A stretch of 64,000 nt of DNA from Bacteroidetes oral taxon 274 str. F0058 (GCA_000163695.1 GG774889.1:380243-444242), one strand, 5' to 3'; positions 1 through 8,634 are shown, counted from the stretch's first letter. Program-made: numbers and translations. Notes: generated by a model from the sequence alone, not told the origin.

Positions 1-594
1 CGTATTACCCCGTTCTTTGCAGGATATGATGACACCGAATGGGATGTTGCCAATGCTTTTACAGAGGCTAGGAAATGGACAATACTTAATCCAAAATATA
101 ATCTTGAGTGGAAGTTTGATGCTCATTCAGTGAGTATTGAAGAGGCTATTGCTCAACCTACGGTATTCTTTTATGATAAAAAAACTTGTGATTGGCATAA
201 TAATATCGACTTAAAGTTATGGGGGAGTGTGAAAACTGATTATGACCCCAGCCCGGCAGGATACCATATCCCGCAGACTTCGCAATGGGAAGAATTGAAG
301 AATCTTGTTCCGAAAAAAGATTTGAGCGGAGCTACATATACTTTTGGGAATAATGAGGCTTGGTGGGCAGCGTCCGGTGGAGGACGAGAGTTTGATTCCG
401 GATGTAATATTATCGGAGAGGGAGATATTTTTGTGTGGTCTTCCACAGCAGAATATGTTACAGACCCTTTTGCAGGTATGAAGGACTTTCCTGTTGCTTA
501 TCGTCTTATTTATCAACTTAAATCTAACTTTTTGTATTTGAAAGCCATGGGAAATAGGTCTTTTGCACATACCATAAGATGTGTAGCTGATTAA
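1..594 (+). CDS. FISUMP-type surface protein, C-terminal part (5' end outside window)
   Basis: The reading frame is open from the first base of the window to a TAA at 592-594, so this is the C-terminal ~197 residues of a longer protein. The pattern GYHIPQTSQWEEL, then WWAASGGGREFDSG, WSSTAEY and a final FAHTIRCV matches the Fibrobacter succinogenes major paralogous (FISUMP) domain, which normally reads 'GWHVPTxxEWxxL ... SSxxxxxxAYxL ... SVRCV'. In Bacteroidota this domain is common at the end of exported lipoproteins and surface proteins; its function is unknown. The signal peptide and N-terminal domains cannot be seen. A bidirectional terminator follows about 110 bp downstream. Confidence 0.75.
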   Translation, partial: RITPFFAGYDDTEWDVANAFTEARKWTILNPKYNLEWKFDAHSVSIEEAIAQPTVFFYDKKTCDWHNNIDLKLWGSVKTDYDPSPAGYHIPQTSQWEELKNLVPKKDLSGATYTFGNNEAWWAASGGGREFDSGCNIIGEGDIFVWSSTAEYVTDPFAGMKDFPVAYRLIYQLKSNFLYLKAMGNRSFAHTIRCVAD

Positions 595-703
595 ATCGCC
601 GATTAATTGACACATATTAGTTTTTATGCTTACTGAATCTTTAAAATTTTTTGTATAACGGCAGTTAAAATCTCTTGTAAGAAGCCGGTTATCGCTCTTT
701 AAT

Positions 704-745
704 AAAAAAGACAATTATCATAAAAAACGATAATTGTCTTTTTTT
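704..745. terminator. bidirectional intrinsic terminator
   Basis: A perfect 16-bp inverted repeat (704-719 with 729-744) has A-runs on the left and T-runs on the right. It can therefore stop transcription from the FISUMP gene on the plus strand and from the lipoprotein gene on the minus strand, which converge here. Confidence 0.85.
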
Positions 746-785
746 ATACGACTTATATGACTGGAAGTCTCTGATAACCCACAGG

Positions 786-1298
786 TTACTTTTTATACCA
801 ACAGCTGATTTCTGCCTTTGTTATCTTATTTATTTGTGTATCATACGGAGCACCCAATGCTGTAAGATAAGCTTTTGTTATATTTAAAGCGTCTATAACC
901 AGATGTAATTCGTTGGCAGAGTTTATGCTATAGGTCGAGGTTATCAATACAAGAGGCAATTTCGTTTTATTGATTTTCATGTCTGTTGCAGTGATATTTA
1001 TGGTATTACCTATCTTGATGTACTTGAATTCAGTAGTCGTATTGTCGCTATAGATGAATGAACCAGAGAGATCATCATTGAAGACGATGGTTGGCGGCAT
1101 AAAGCTTACTTTTTTAGTTTTTAGCATATTTATTATCACAGAACTCAGAGTCCCCTCTGCTTGGATATTGTAATCATCTTTGTTCATCGTTTTCCAAGTG
1201 CCTGTTAACTCACGAGTATCGGTATCTCCTTCTTTACACGAAGTTAATCCTAATATGACGGCAATCGTCACAATCGAAAAAAATTTAAAGTAGTTCAT
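786..1298 (-). CDS. exported lipoprotein, lipocalin-like
   Basis: 170 residues. A short hydrophobic N-terminus ends in a lipobox L18-T-S-C21, so this is a secreted lipoprotein. The mature part begins with charged residues and then 'LTGTWK', followed by alternating beta-rich segments (VSFMPPTIVFNDDLSGSF, TEFKYIKIGNTINIT), the layout of small lipocalin-like Bacteroidota lipoproteins. No catalytic motif is visible and the ligand is unknown. It lies 58 bp downstream of the DegT aminotransferase gene on the same strand and may be co-transcribed. It ends at the bidirectional terminator at 704-745. Confidence 0.8.
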   Translation of the reverse strand: MNYFKFFSIVTIAVILGLTSCKEGDTDTRELTGTWKTMNKDDYNIQAEGTLSSVIINMLKTKKVSFMPPTIVFNDDLSGSFIYSDNTTTEFKYIKIGNTINITATDMKINKTKLPLVLITSTYSINSANELHLVIDALNITKAYLTALGAPYDTQINKITKAEISCWYKK

Positions 1299-1356
1299 AA
1301 TTTTATGTGATTTTATTAATTGAACAAATATATTTATATGGTTTCTTGAAAAAAAT

Positions 1357-2490
1357 CTAACACTGTCCCAGAATATCTAAGAAGTTCGATGTTATGTACT
1401 CCATCTGTTCTTTATCGAGTTCGGTGTGCATTGGCAGCGAACAAACCGTCTCCGACAACTTTTCGGCTACGGGGAAGTCGCCTTGCGAGTAACGGTCGCT
1501 CCGGTATGCCTTCTGTAAGTGCAGAGGTATTGGGTAATAAACCATTACGGGAATACCTCGCTCGGCCATCTTGCTAATCAGACGTTGGCGGTCTACCCCG
1601 ACGAACTGCAGCGTATATTGATGAAACGAATGTGTCGTGTATGTTGCTGTTTTTGGGGTAATTACCTTTGGGTTGTCTGCAAAATGACGATTGTAAAATT
1701 CGGCAGCTTCGCGACGTGCCCTTACGTAACTGTCGAGATGGGGTAGTTTGGCGTCGAGTACGGCAGCCTGAATGCTGTCGAGTCGCGAATTGACCCCTAT
1801 CATATCGTGGTGATAGCGGATACGCATACCGTGGTTTGCAATAGTAGTTATTCTCTCGGCTAACTCGTCGTCGTTGGTAAATAGAGCCCCTCCGTCGCCA
1901 TAGCAACCCAGATTTTTCGATGGGAAAAACGACGTACATCCGATATTGCCTATCGTGCCGGAATGTTGTCGGTGTCCGTCGGAGAAAATATATTCCGACC
2001 CCATCGACTGACAAGCATCCTCTACCACAAAGAGATTGTGCCGTTTTGCTATTGCCATAATACCCTCCATATCGGCATTCTGTCCAAAAAGATGTACCGG
2101 TACGATAGCTTTTGTCTTGGGGGTGATGGCTCTCTCGAGGGCTTCCAAATCTATACAGAATGTGTCACTGTCTACATCTACGAGTACAGGTGTAAGTCCA
2201 AGCAGAGCAACTACCTCTGCCGTGGCAATGAATGTGAATGTCGGTGTTATTACCTCGTCGCCTGCCTTGAGTCCCAATGCCATAAGGGCTATTTGCAGAG
2301 CATCCGTGCCGTTGGCAACGGGTATGACGTGCCTTACGGACAGGTATTTTTCGAGATTCTTCTGGAAATCGACGACTTTACCCCCTTTTACGAACGAAGA
2401 GGTCTCGATTACCGACGCTATGCCGGCATCTATTTCTTGCTTTATATTTAGGTATTGGCTGTGTAAATCAACCATTTGTATCTTATTCAT
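1357..2490 (-). CDS. DegT/DnrJ/EryC1/StrS-family PLP-dependent aminotransferase
   Basis: 377 residues, the usual length for this family. Visible features are the N-terminal 'VDLHSQYLNIKQEID', the substrate/PLP segment 'VANGTDALQIALMALGLKAGDEVI', 'PVHLFGQNADM' and 'VVEDACQSMGSE', and the PLP-binding lysine K192 in 'FFPSKNLGCYGDGGAL'. Family members transaminate keto-sugars during synthesis of amino-sugars for surface polysaccharides (UDP or dTDP sugars). No sugar-biosynthesis neighbours are present, so the substrate cannot be inferred. A TAnnTTTG box on the minus strand at 2519-2526 supports this start with a short leader. Confidence 0.9.
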   Translation of the reverse strand: MNKIQMVDLHSQYLNIKQEIDAGIASVIETSSFVKGGKVVDFQKNLEKYLSVRHVIPVANGTDALQIALMALGLKAGDEVITPTFTFIATAEVVALLGLTPVLVDVDSDTFCIDLEALERAITPKTKAIVPVHLFGQNADMEGIMAIAKRHNLFVVEDACQSMGSEYIFSDGHRQHSGTIGNIGCTSFFPSKNLGCYGDGGALFTNDDELAERITTIANHGMRIRYHHDMIGVNSRLDSIQAAVLDAKLPHLDSYVRARREAAEFYNRHFADNPKVITPKTATYTTHSFHQYTLQFVGVDRQRLISKMAERGIPVMVYYPIPLHLQKAYRSDRYSQGDFPVAEKLSETVCSLPMHTELDKEQMEYITSNFLDILGQC

Positions 2491-2518
2491 ACTTTGCTGC
2501 TCAATAAATTTGTTTGTG

Positions 2519-2526
2519 CAAAGGTA
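2519..2526 (-). promoter_or_regulatory. promoter -7 box (TACCTTTG) of the DegT gene
   Basis: TACCTTTG on the minus strand matches the Bacteroidota -7 consensus TAnnTTTG. Its distance from the start at 2490 gives a leader of about 20-25 nt. Confidence 0.7.
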
Positions 2527-2550
2527 ATAATTTTATTTCGAAATTTTGCG

Positions 2551-2581
2551 ATTGTTTGTTTACAATTTATAATTAACTTTG
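2551..2581 (+). promoter_or_regulatory. promoter of yicC-nadD
   Basis: TAACTTTG at 2574-2581 matches the -7 consensus. An ATTG at 2551-2554 lies 19 bp upstream, the usual position of the -33 TTTG/TTG element. The leader to the ATG at 2616 would be about 30 nt. Confidence 0.7.
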
Positions 2582-2615
2582 CACTCTGTAAAACTCAACA
2601 AACAACGGAGATAGT

Positions 2616-3497
2616 ATGATAAAATCAATGACAGGTTACGGAAAGGCAATAGAAATATTCGACGGGAAAAAAATTTGTTGCGAGCTTAAATCGCTAAATA
2701 GCAAGCAAATGGATATAGCTCTTAAATTGCCGTCCAATTACCGTGAGTACGAACTCGACCTTCGCAACCATATCTCCAAGGCACTTGTACGCGGCAAAGT
2801 AGAGGTAAACATTACGGTAGAAGACGATGCGGACAAAAGCAAAATCAACATAAACTCCAATATTGTACAGGCACATTACGAACAGATAAAAGCTATTGCT
2901 GCTCAAATGAATATCCCTGAGCCTGACGCAAATAGTTGGTTCAAGATATTGCTGACGATGCCCGACGTGTTCCAAAACGAAACTGTCGATATCGAGAAAA
3001 ACGATTATGTGCAGTTACTTGAGGTCGTAGACAAGTCTTTGGCTGAGTTTGACGGTTTTCGACGCAACGAGGGCAATACTCTGAAACACTTCTTCGAAGA
3101 ACGTATCGATAAATTGCAGTTATTGGCTTCTAAAATAGACCTTTACGAAAAGGAACGAATACAAAAGATACGTGAGCGTATCGAAGAAGACCTGAATCAG
3201 ATAAGAGCCAGAGTAGAGATAGACAAAAACAGGTTTGAGCAGGAGATGATTTTTTATATCGAAAAACTCGATGTGAGCGAAGAGAAATCGCGTCTGCGAT
3301 GCCACCTCGAATATTTTTTACAGACATTAGATTCCGGAGAAAATCAGGGAAAAAAGCTTGGTTTTATTGCACAAGAGATTGGCAGAGAGGTGAATACACT
3401 CGGGTCGAAATCGAACCATACAGAAATGCAAAAGATTGTGGTTATGATGAAAGATGAGCTTGAACAAATCAAGGAGCAGGTACTCAATGTTTTGTGA
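2616..3497 (+). CDS. yicC: YicC/YloC family endoribonuclease
   Basis: 293 residues, standard for the family. The N-terminus 'MIKSMTGYGKA' is the family signature. The C-terminal half has 'RCHLEYFLQTLDSGENQGKKLGFIAQEIGREVNTLGSK', the conserved DUF1732 part that includes acidic and arginine residues. Characterised relatives are endoribonucleases acting in RNA turnover. The gene is followed after five bases by nadD. In many Bacteroidales I would expect guanylate kinase (gmk) between these two genes; it is not present here. Confidence 0.92.
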   Translation: MIKSMTGYGKAIEIFDGKKICCELKSLNSKQMDIALKLPSNYREYELDLRNHISKALVRGKVEVNITVEDDADKSKININSNIVQAHYEQIKAIAAQMNIPEPDANSWFKILLTMPDVFQNETVDIEKNDYVQLLEVVDKSLAEFDGFRRNEGNTLKHFFEERIDKLQLLASKIDLYEKERIQKIRERIEEDLNQIRARVEIDKNRFEQEMIFYIEKLDVSEEKSRLRCHLEYFLQTLDSGENQGKKLGFIAQEIGREVNTLGSKSNHTEMQKIVVMMKDELEQIKEQVLNVL

Positions 3498-3502
3498 GAA
3501 AA

Positions 3503-4090
3503 ATGAATAAATATAACGTATGCGTATACTCTGGGAGCTTCAATCCCATACACAACGGACACATAGCCTTAGCGGAATATCTGGTAGACAGACAGATAGT
3601 TGATGAAGTGTGGGTGATAATTACTCCGCAAAACCCTCTAAAACCTTCCGATACTTTAATAAACGACAATTTACGCCTGCAGATGGCTCGGCTTGCATTG
3701 GAAGGGCGTAAAGGTATCGTTGTCTCGGACGTAGAGATACACTTGCCCAAACCGAGTTATACTATTGATACACTGCGATTTTTGCAGTCGCAATATCCGT
3801 TATATGGTTTTTGCTTGCTGATAGGGCAAGATAATGTAGCGATATTCGATAAATGGAAGAGTTATCGTCAGATACTGCACGACTTCCGCGTACTTGTATA
3901 CCCCCGCAACGTAGCAACTACAACCGAACACTTAAAATACCCCGAGATGCAACTGCTGACTGACGCTCCGACCGTCGATATATCGTCTACCGATATTCGT
4001 AGCAGAGTAAAGAGCGGATTACCTATTACGGGGCTGCTCCCCGACGCCGTTGCGGAGTTTATTGCCGAGCATAGATTGTATAAGAACTGA
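3503..4090 (+). CDS. nadD: nicotinate-nucleotide adenylyltransferase
   Basis: 195 residues from the ATG at 3503. It converts nicotinate mononucleotide plus ATP to deamido-NAD in NAD biosynthesis. The nucleotidyltransferase motif GSFNPIHNGH is at residues 11-20, and the C-terminal 'VDISSTDIRSRVKSG' (ISST-like motif) closes the ATP site. A GTG at 3494 would extend the protein by three residues and overlap yicC. I prefer the ATG because family members start only a few residues before the motif. The gene ends in a good terminator. Confidence 0.93.
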   Translation: MNKYNVCVYSGSFNPIHNGHIALAEYLVDRQIVDEVWVIITPQNPLKPSDTLINDNLRLQMARLALEGRKGIVVSDVEIHLPKPSYTIDTLRFLQSQYPLYGFCLLIGQDNVAIFDKWKSYRQILHDFRVLVYPRNVATTTEHLKYPEMQLLTDAPTVDISSTDIRSRVKSGLPITGLLPDAVAEFIAEHRLYKN

Positions 4091-4092
4091 TA

Positions 4093-4123
4093 GTCTCGTT
4101 TATTAAGTCTACGAGACCTTTTT
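4093..4123 (+). terminator. intrinsic terminator of yicC-nadD
   Basis: GTCTCGT (4093-4099) pairs with ACGAGAC (4111-4117) and is followed directly by a T-run, three bases after the nadD stop codon. Confidence 0.75.
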
Positions 4124-4182
4124 GTCGTGGCGGTGGCTGCGATAAACGGTTCGTCGTATGCTTTAAGCTGCTCTGAGGAAAT

Positions 4183-5487
4183 TCATTTTGAATCCCCGTC
4201 AATATCTATTGTGCCGTCGTGGAAGACGATTTGGAACGCCTGCCGAATATCGAGAGCCTTTGCCGAGCGGACGGTTTTACCGTTTTGGCGTATGATGGCG
4301 AAACCTCTTCTGAGAGTGTTTGTAGGCGAGGTAGCCTCCAATCGTTGCTCTATGAGATGTATACGGTGTCTCTCTGTCTCCGTACGTTGTCGTACATAGT
4401 TAAGTACTCGGTATTGTAAATAGTTCACTCTGTGTTGTGAGCTACGGAGCGTATGTCGGGCGGCGGTCAGTAGTAACGATAGTTGTCGGTCGAGCCTGTG
4501 GTATTCACCGACCAAAATCTCTTTTGGCAGGTAGTGCAGCCTGTACCATACGGTATTGATACGAATTTTCTGACGTTCGACATTGGTTGCTGCCGCACGT
4601 CGTATTCGTTCTGTGAGCCATACAAGTCGTTCCTCCTGCTCTCTGATGATGTCTACAAAAAACTCTGCGGCGGCAGTAGGGGTTTTTACACTCTTGTAAG
4701 CGACAATATCGGATACCGTCTCGTCTCGTAGATGTCCTATGCCGCATAAGACAGGCAGCGGGAATTGTGCTATGGCAGTTGCTATGTTGTAGTTGTCGAA
4801 AGCAGACAGGTCTGAGGTAGCACCACCGCCGCGTATTATCACCACTGCGTCGAATTCGTCGGCTCGTTCGAAGATGGTATCTAAGGCTGCCGTTACCGAT
4901 TGCTCTGTCTCGTTGCCCTGCATCCTTGCGTCGAACAACTCCGTGTGGAAGCGGTATCCGTATGGATTGTTGTTTATCTGATGGCAAAAGTCTTCGTATC
5001 CGGCGGCAGTTGCCGACGATATAACGGCTATTCGTCGAGGTAAGGCAGGTAACTGCAACGAACGGTTTAGCTCTATTACTCCATCTTGGCTGAGGCGATT
5101 CAATATTTTTTCTTTGTCGAGGGCTATTTTGCCTGTCGTGTATTCGGGGTTTATATCTATTATATTCAGACTCAGTCCGTAGCTTTCGTGCATCTCTATC
5201 GTGCAGCAGACAAGTATCTCTAACCCTGCTTGCAGTTCGTATCCTGCCGTCTGCTCGAAGTAGGGACGCAGCATTTTGTATGTCGTTGCCCAGATAGTCG
5301 CTTTCTGGCGGGCAATGACGCGGCGATCTGTATCGTATTCTATTAGCTCTATATAGCAGTGTCCGTTGGCGTTGGTATGTATTTCGCTGATTTGGGCACG
5401 TATCCACAAACTTTCTAAAAATATCTCTTTCAGAAGTTTTTTTATCGTAATGTTCAGTTCGTAGAGCGAGAATGATTGCTGTTCCAT
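4183..5487 (-). CDS. xseA: exodeoxyribonuclease VII large subunit
   Basis: 434 residues. With XseB it degrades single-stranded DNA from both ends. Visible parts are the N-terminal OB fold ('LWIRAQISEIHTNANGHCYIEL'), the central catalytic domain with 'RIAVISSATAAGYEDF', 'VVIIRGGGATSDLSAFDN', 'PVLCGIGHLRDETVSDIVAYKSVKTPTAAAEF', and a long C-terminal coiled coil. The end 'LRRGFAIIRQNGKTV' is typical. xseB, which often follows xseA, is not in the 90 bp before nadD. The promoter box at 5498-5505 leaves only a very short leader, so the transcript could be almost leaderless. Confidence 0.93.
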   Translation of the reverse strand: MEQQSFSLYELNITIKKLLKEIFLESLWIRAQISEIHTNANGHCYIELIEYDTDRRVIARQKATIWATTYKMLRPYFEQTAGYELQAGLEILVCCTIEMHESYGLSLNIIDINPEYTTGKIALDKEKILNRLSQDGVIELNRSLQLPALPRRIAVISSATAAGYEDFCHQINNNPYGYRFHTELFDARMQGNETEQSVTAALDTIFERADEFDAVVIIRGGGATSDLSAFDNYNIATAIAQFPLPVLCGIGHLRDETVSDIVAYKSVKTPTAAAEFFVDIIREQEERLVWLTERIRRAAATNVERQKIRINTVWYRLHYLPKEILVGEYHRLDRQLSLLLTAARHTLRSSQHRVNYLQYRVLNYVRQRTETERHRIHLIEQRLEATSPTNTLRRGFAIIRQNGKTVRSAKALDIRQAFQIVFHDGTIDIDGDSK

Positions 5488-5497
5488 ATATGGAAGA

Positions 5498-5505
5498 CAA
5501 AGTTA
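5498..5505 (-). promoter_or_regulatory. promoter -7 box (TAACTTTG) of xseA
   Basis: TAACTTTG on the minus strand lies about ten bases before the xseA start. The expected transcription start would be only a few nucleotides upstream of the start codon. It is divergent from the box at 5533-5540. Confidence 0.55.
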
Positions 5506-5532
5506 CTATTTTTATGTGAATAAAAAAATTAC

Positions 5533-5540
5533 TACCTTTG
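5533..5540 (+). promoter_or_regulatory. promoter -7 box (TACCTTTG) of the NlpE-like gene
   Basis: TACCTTTG is followed by GC and a 40-nt AT-rich leader to the ATG at 5585. No convincing -33 element is seen. Confidence 0.7.
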
Positions 5541-5584
5541 CACGAAAAATTTTATTATTCTAAATTAAAAAAAGAATCAGAATT

Positions 5585-6028
5585 ATGAAGAAATCATTTT
5601 TTGTAATGGCAGCAGCAGCCACAATGTTTGCAATGGGTTTGGTGTCTTGCGGTAACAAGCAAAATGCCGAAAATCAGGAAGCTACAACCGATACTGTCGT
5701 TGTGGCAGAACCGGCTCCGGCTCCTATCAGCGGTACGTTCGAAGGCACATTGCCTTGCGCCGACTGTTCGGGTATCAAGACCGAACTTGTTATCAGCGAA
5801 GACGGTAAGTTTAAACTGACTGAAACTTATATGGCTAAGAAAGAAAAGCAATTTGTAAGTGAAGGTGAAATCGTTCGCGGCGAAGGTGGCAGATTCTCTC
5901 TGACCGACAAAGACGGTACCGTACGTCAATATGAGCTTACAGACAACACTATTGCTGTACTCGATGCCGAAGGTAAAAAAGCCGAAGGCGAATTAGCAGA
6001 CAAATACATTTTGACAAAGAAAATGTAA
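5585..6028 (+). CDS. NlpE-like (copper-resistance-type) lipoprotein
   Basis: 147 residues. The lipoprotein signal peptide ends in lipobox L19-V-S-C22. After a low-complexity linker (about residues 25-48, rich in A, P, E and T) comes 'GTFEGTLPCADCSGIKTEL', the CxxC-containing opening of the NlpE N-terminal domain, then 'KFKLTETYMAK' and 'GRFSLTDKDGTVRQYEL'. The E. coli family member is an outer-membrane sensor of copper and surface contact. Bacteroidota have many short versions such as this one, of unproved role. Its own promoter and a likely terminator make it monocistronic. Confidence 0.88.
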   Translation: MKKSFFVMAAAATMFAMGLVSCGNKQNAENQEATTDTVVVAEPAPAPISGTFEGTLPCADCSGIKTELVISEDGKFKLTETYMAKKEKQFVSEGEIVRGEGGRFSLTDKDGTVRQYELTDNTIAVLDAEGKKAEGELADKYILTKKM

Positions 6029-6061
6029 TACGGTCGGTATAAACTAATTTAATTCAAATCT

Positions 6062-6107
6062 TATCGGCAAGCTCTGTACAGTAAAATGTGTAAAGGGTTT
6101 GCCGATA
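6062..6107 (+). terminator. possible terminator after the NlpE-like gene
   Basis: A 9-bp inverted repeat (TATCGGCAA with TTGCCGATA) is followed by TTTT, with a long 28-nt loop. It is only moderately convincing. Confidence 0.45.
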
Positions 6108-6134
6108 TTTTAACAAAAAGAATATTATATACTT

Positions 6135-6545
6135 ATGACAACAACAACCATATATAAAGGAAATTTACGTACCGAAATTACTCACGTGATGTCGGGAGTG
6201 AAGTTGATAACCGACGCTCCTGTCGATAATCAGGGCGAAGGTAAGAGTTTTTCGCCATCGGATTTGCTGGCAACGTCTCTGAGTAGCTGTATGTTTACGA
6301 TTATGGGTATCGCAGCCCGCACACACGGCTTCTCCATCGACGGAGCTACCGCCAAAACTACAAAGATAATGAACACTTCGCCACGTAGGGTAGCAGAGAT
6401 AGTCATAGAAATAACTTTTCCGCACAACGACTATTCGGAGAAAGAACGTAAGATACTCAATGCCTGTGTGAGAGAGTGTCCTGTGTCTCAGAGCCTTCAC
6501 CCCGACGTGAAACAAACCGTAAGTTTTGTTTTTCCCGAAAAATGA
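6135..6545 (+). CDS. OsmC family protein
   Basis: 136 residues. The family reduces organic hydroperoxides with two cysteines. Here C52 lies in 'LATSLSSCMFTIMG' and C115 in 'ACVRECPVSQSLHP', the expected OsmC/Ohr spacing, with an additional C111. The cytoplasmic protein starts directly with the beta-rich N-terminus 'TTIYKGNLRTEITHVMSG'. It is followed after 18 bp by the Smr-domain gene and probably shares its transcript. The substrate cannot be told from sequence; YhfA-like OsmC proteins of unknown activity are an alternative. Confidence 0.88.
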   Translation: MTTTTIYKGNLRTEITHVMSGVKLITDAPVDNQGEGKSFSPSDLLATSLSSCMFTIMGIAARTHGFSIDGATAKTTKIMNTSPRRVAEIVIEITFPHNDYSEKERKILNACVRECPVSQSLHPDVKQTVSFVFPEK

Positions 6546-6563
6546 AATCGGTCGTAAGGTAAA

Positions 6564-7604
6564 ATGAAAATAGGCGATAAAGTACGCTACCTCAATGCAG
6601 TAGGAGGTGGCGTTATTACCCGAATCGGTGAAAAGGGAGTCGTAACCGTTCTCGAAGAAGATGGTTTCGAGACTCCCGTTTTGGCTAACGATGTGGTGGT
6701 AGTTGCCGATACCAACGAGTTGAACTTTGTCTCCGAGAGTAAAGGCAAACCCGACACGACGACAACAGCACAAACGGTCGAAAAGCCTCAGTATAAGTTC
6801 GATATAGCCGAAGAGACACCCGAAGGTGAGGCTATAAACGTCTCGTTGGCTTTTGTCCCTGTGAATATCAAGAGTCTGCAAAACACCGATATGGAGATGT
6901 TCGTTATTAACGAAAGTAACTACTATATCGATTTTCAGATACTTACGGGTAATGCCACAGTGTCGGTGCATACGGCGGATACTATCGAGCCGCAGACGAA
7001 ACTCTTCATAACAGATGTGCGTAAAGATGAGGTAAACGACTATGAGTTTGTTCGTTTTCAGGGCTTTGCATACAAACAAACGACAAAGTTCGATGCCAAA
7101 CCCGCATTGGACGTTGCTGTACGTATCAATCCTGTGGATTTTTATAAACTACATCGCTTCGAGGAGAACGATTTTTTCGAAGCAAAGGCAATGCTTGTAA
7201 ATCTTATCGAAAACGACTATCCGCCGATAAAATATCTCATAGACGACAAGCAGTTGCAAGAGGCTATGCGCGACAAACGTCCGCAGCCGACCAAGCGGCA
7301 GTTTGCTCCGCCACGTAAGAGCCAAATAATTGAGGTAGACCTACATATCCACGAACTTATCGACAATTTTGCCAACCTCGACAATGCCGATATGTTGCGG
7401 ATACAACTCGATAAATTTCATTCTGTTATGAAAGAAAATATCAACAAAAAAGGGCAAAAAATCGTCTTCATACACGGCAAAGGCGAAGGCGTTTTGCGAA
7501 AAGAGATTACGGAGCTGCTAAGGAAACAGTACAAGAATGCGAGTTTTCAAGATGCCTCGTTCCAACAATATGGCTTCGGAGCCACTCAGGTCAATATTCA
7601 TTAA
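6564..7604 (+). CDS. DUF2027 and Smr-domain protein
   Basis: 346 residues. The N-terminus 'MKIGDKVRYLNAVGGGVITRI' is a KOW-like small barrel. It is followed by a charged linker and the DUF2027 beta-domain ('AINVSLAFVPVNIKSLQNTDMEMF'). Residues 252-346 form a Smr domain with 'VDLHIHEL' and 'KIVFIHGKGEGVLRKEI', the LDLHG-like and HGKG motifs found in MutS2. Smr domains bind or nick nucleic acids. The combination is a Bacteroidota-specific architecture with no MutS part. It sits in the osmC-smr-pth-S4 plus-strand run. Confidence 0.9.
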   Translation: MKIGDKVRYLNAVGGGVITRIGEKGVVTVLEEDGFETPVLANDVVVVADTNELNFVSESKGKPDTTTTAQTVEKPQYKFDIAEETPEGEAINVSLAFVPVNIKSLQNTDMEMFVINESNYYIDFQILTGNATVSVHTADTIEPQTKLFITDVRKDEVNDYEFVRFQGFAYKQTTKFDAKPALDVAVRINPVDFYKLHRFEENDFFEAKAMLVNLIENDYPPIKYLIDDKQLQEAMRDKRPQPTKRQFAPPRKSQIIEVDLHIHELIDNFANLDNADMLRIQLDKFHSVMKENINKKGQKIVFIHGKGEGVLRKEITELLRKQYKNASFQDASFQQYGFGATQVNIH

Positions 7605-7622
7605 TTTCATAAAACTGTGTAG

Positions 7623-8189
7623 ATGAAATATTTGATAGTAGGACTTGGTAATATAGGCGACGAATACGCTCATACACGGCACAATATCGGTTTCGATACG
7701 CTCGACCGACTTGCCGAGATACTCAACGTAAGCTTCGACGTCAATAAACGCTATGGAGCTATTGCCGAAGGAAAAATTAAAAATCGCCAAGTGATACTGC
7801 TCAAACCCTTCACTTATATGAACGAGAGCGGCAAAGCCGTTCGTTATTGGTTGCAAAAGGAGAATATCGGTGTGGCGAACCTGCTCGTGGTAGTAGACGA
7901 CCTTGCTTTGCCACTCGGCACTATCAGGCTGCGTGGCAAAGGCTCCGACGCAGGACACAACGGACTGAAAAACATCGAACAACTGATAGCGACACAGAAC
8001 TATGCCCGCCTGCGTTTCGGTATCGGCAACGACTTCCCGCAGGGAGCACAGATACAGTATGTTTTAGGCAGATTCTCTGCCGAAGAGCAAAAGACCGTTA
8101 CGGAAAGGATAGAGGTTGCAGTCGACTGTATCAGGTCGTTTTGCCTCGAAGGGCTGAGCGTGGCTATGAACAGATTCAACAATAAATAA
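7623..8189 (+). CDS. pth: peptidyl-tRNA hydrolase
   Basis: 188 residues, normal for the family. It releases peptides from peptidyl-tRNA that dropped off the ribosome. The opening 'YLIVGLGNIGDEYAHTRHNIGF' contains N10 and the catalytic H20. 'KPFTYMNESGKAV' gives the tRNA-binding Asn, and 'VVVDDLALPLGTIRLRGKGSDAGHNGLKNI' has the active-site Asp and the GHNGL motif. It begins 18 bp after the Smr gene and is followed seven bases later by the S4 gene. Confidence 0.95.
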   Translation: MKYLIVGLGNIGDEYAHTRHNIGFDTLDRLAEILNVSFDVNKRYGAIAEGKIKNRQVILLKPFTYMNESGKAVRYWLQKENIGVANLLVVVDDLALPLGTIRLRGKGSDAGHNGLKNIEQLIATQNYARLRFGIGNDFPQGAQIQYVLGRFSAEEQKTVTERIEVAVDCIRSFCLEGLSVAMNRFNNK

Positions 8190-8196
8190 ACTAAAT

Positions 8197-8607
8197 ATGA
8201 CACGTATCGACAAATATCTATGGTTTGTCAGGCTTTTCAAGACCCGAGCCAAGGCGTCGGAAGCCTGTGGCAAAGGAAGGGTAATGGTAGAAAACACCCC
8301 TGTCAAAGCATCGAGGGCAGTTGTAATCGGCGACACTATACAGATAAAGCGTCCTCCCGTAGTGTACACTTTCAGAGTGCTCGATATCCCACCGACCCGT
8401 ATAGGAGCCAAACTCGTGGAGCAATTTTTGCAGAACATCACTTCGCCAGACCAGCTGGAACTGATAGAAGCTATACGTATCGACCGTCAGAACCAGCGAG
8501 CGAGGGGATTTGGACGCCCGACCAAGAGAGAGCGTCGCGACCTCGAAGCATTCTTCGGGGAGCAGCAGCTCTATTTTGTCGACGAAGACGACGGTTGGGA
8601 GCTGTAA
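8197..8607 (+). CDS. S4-domain RNA-binding protein (Hsp15-like)
   Basis: 136 residues. The first 60 form an S4 RNA-binding domain: 'RIDKYLWFVRLFKTRAKASEACGKGRVMVEN'. The basic tail with 'RGFGRPTKRERRDLEAFF' is the usual Hsp15/HslR C-terminus. In E. coli Hsp15 binds stalled 50S subunits carrying nascent chains, which fits its placement directly after pth. It converges with the TPR/PD40 gene. Confidence 0.9.
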   Translation: MTRIDKYLWFVRLFKTRAKASEACGKGRVMVENTPVKASRAVVIGDTIQIKRPPVVYTFRVLDIPPTRIGAKLVEQFLQNITSPDQLELIEAIRIDRQNQRARGFGRPTKRERRDLEAFFGEQQLYFVDEDDGWEL

Positions 8608-8634
8608 CTGATATTGTAAAAAACTATCTAACTC

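Noticed and set aside
4091..4182. xseB downstream of xseA
   Set aside because: Only 92 bp separate the convergent genes and no frame there resembles the small exonuclease VII subunit.
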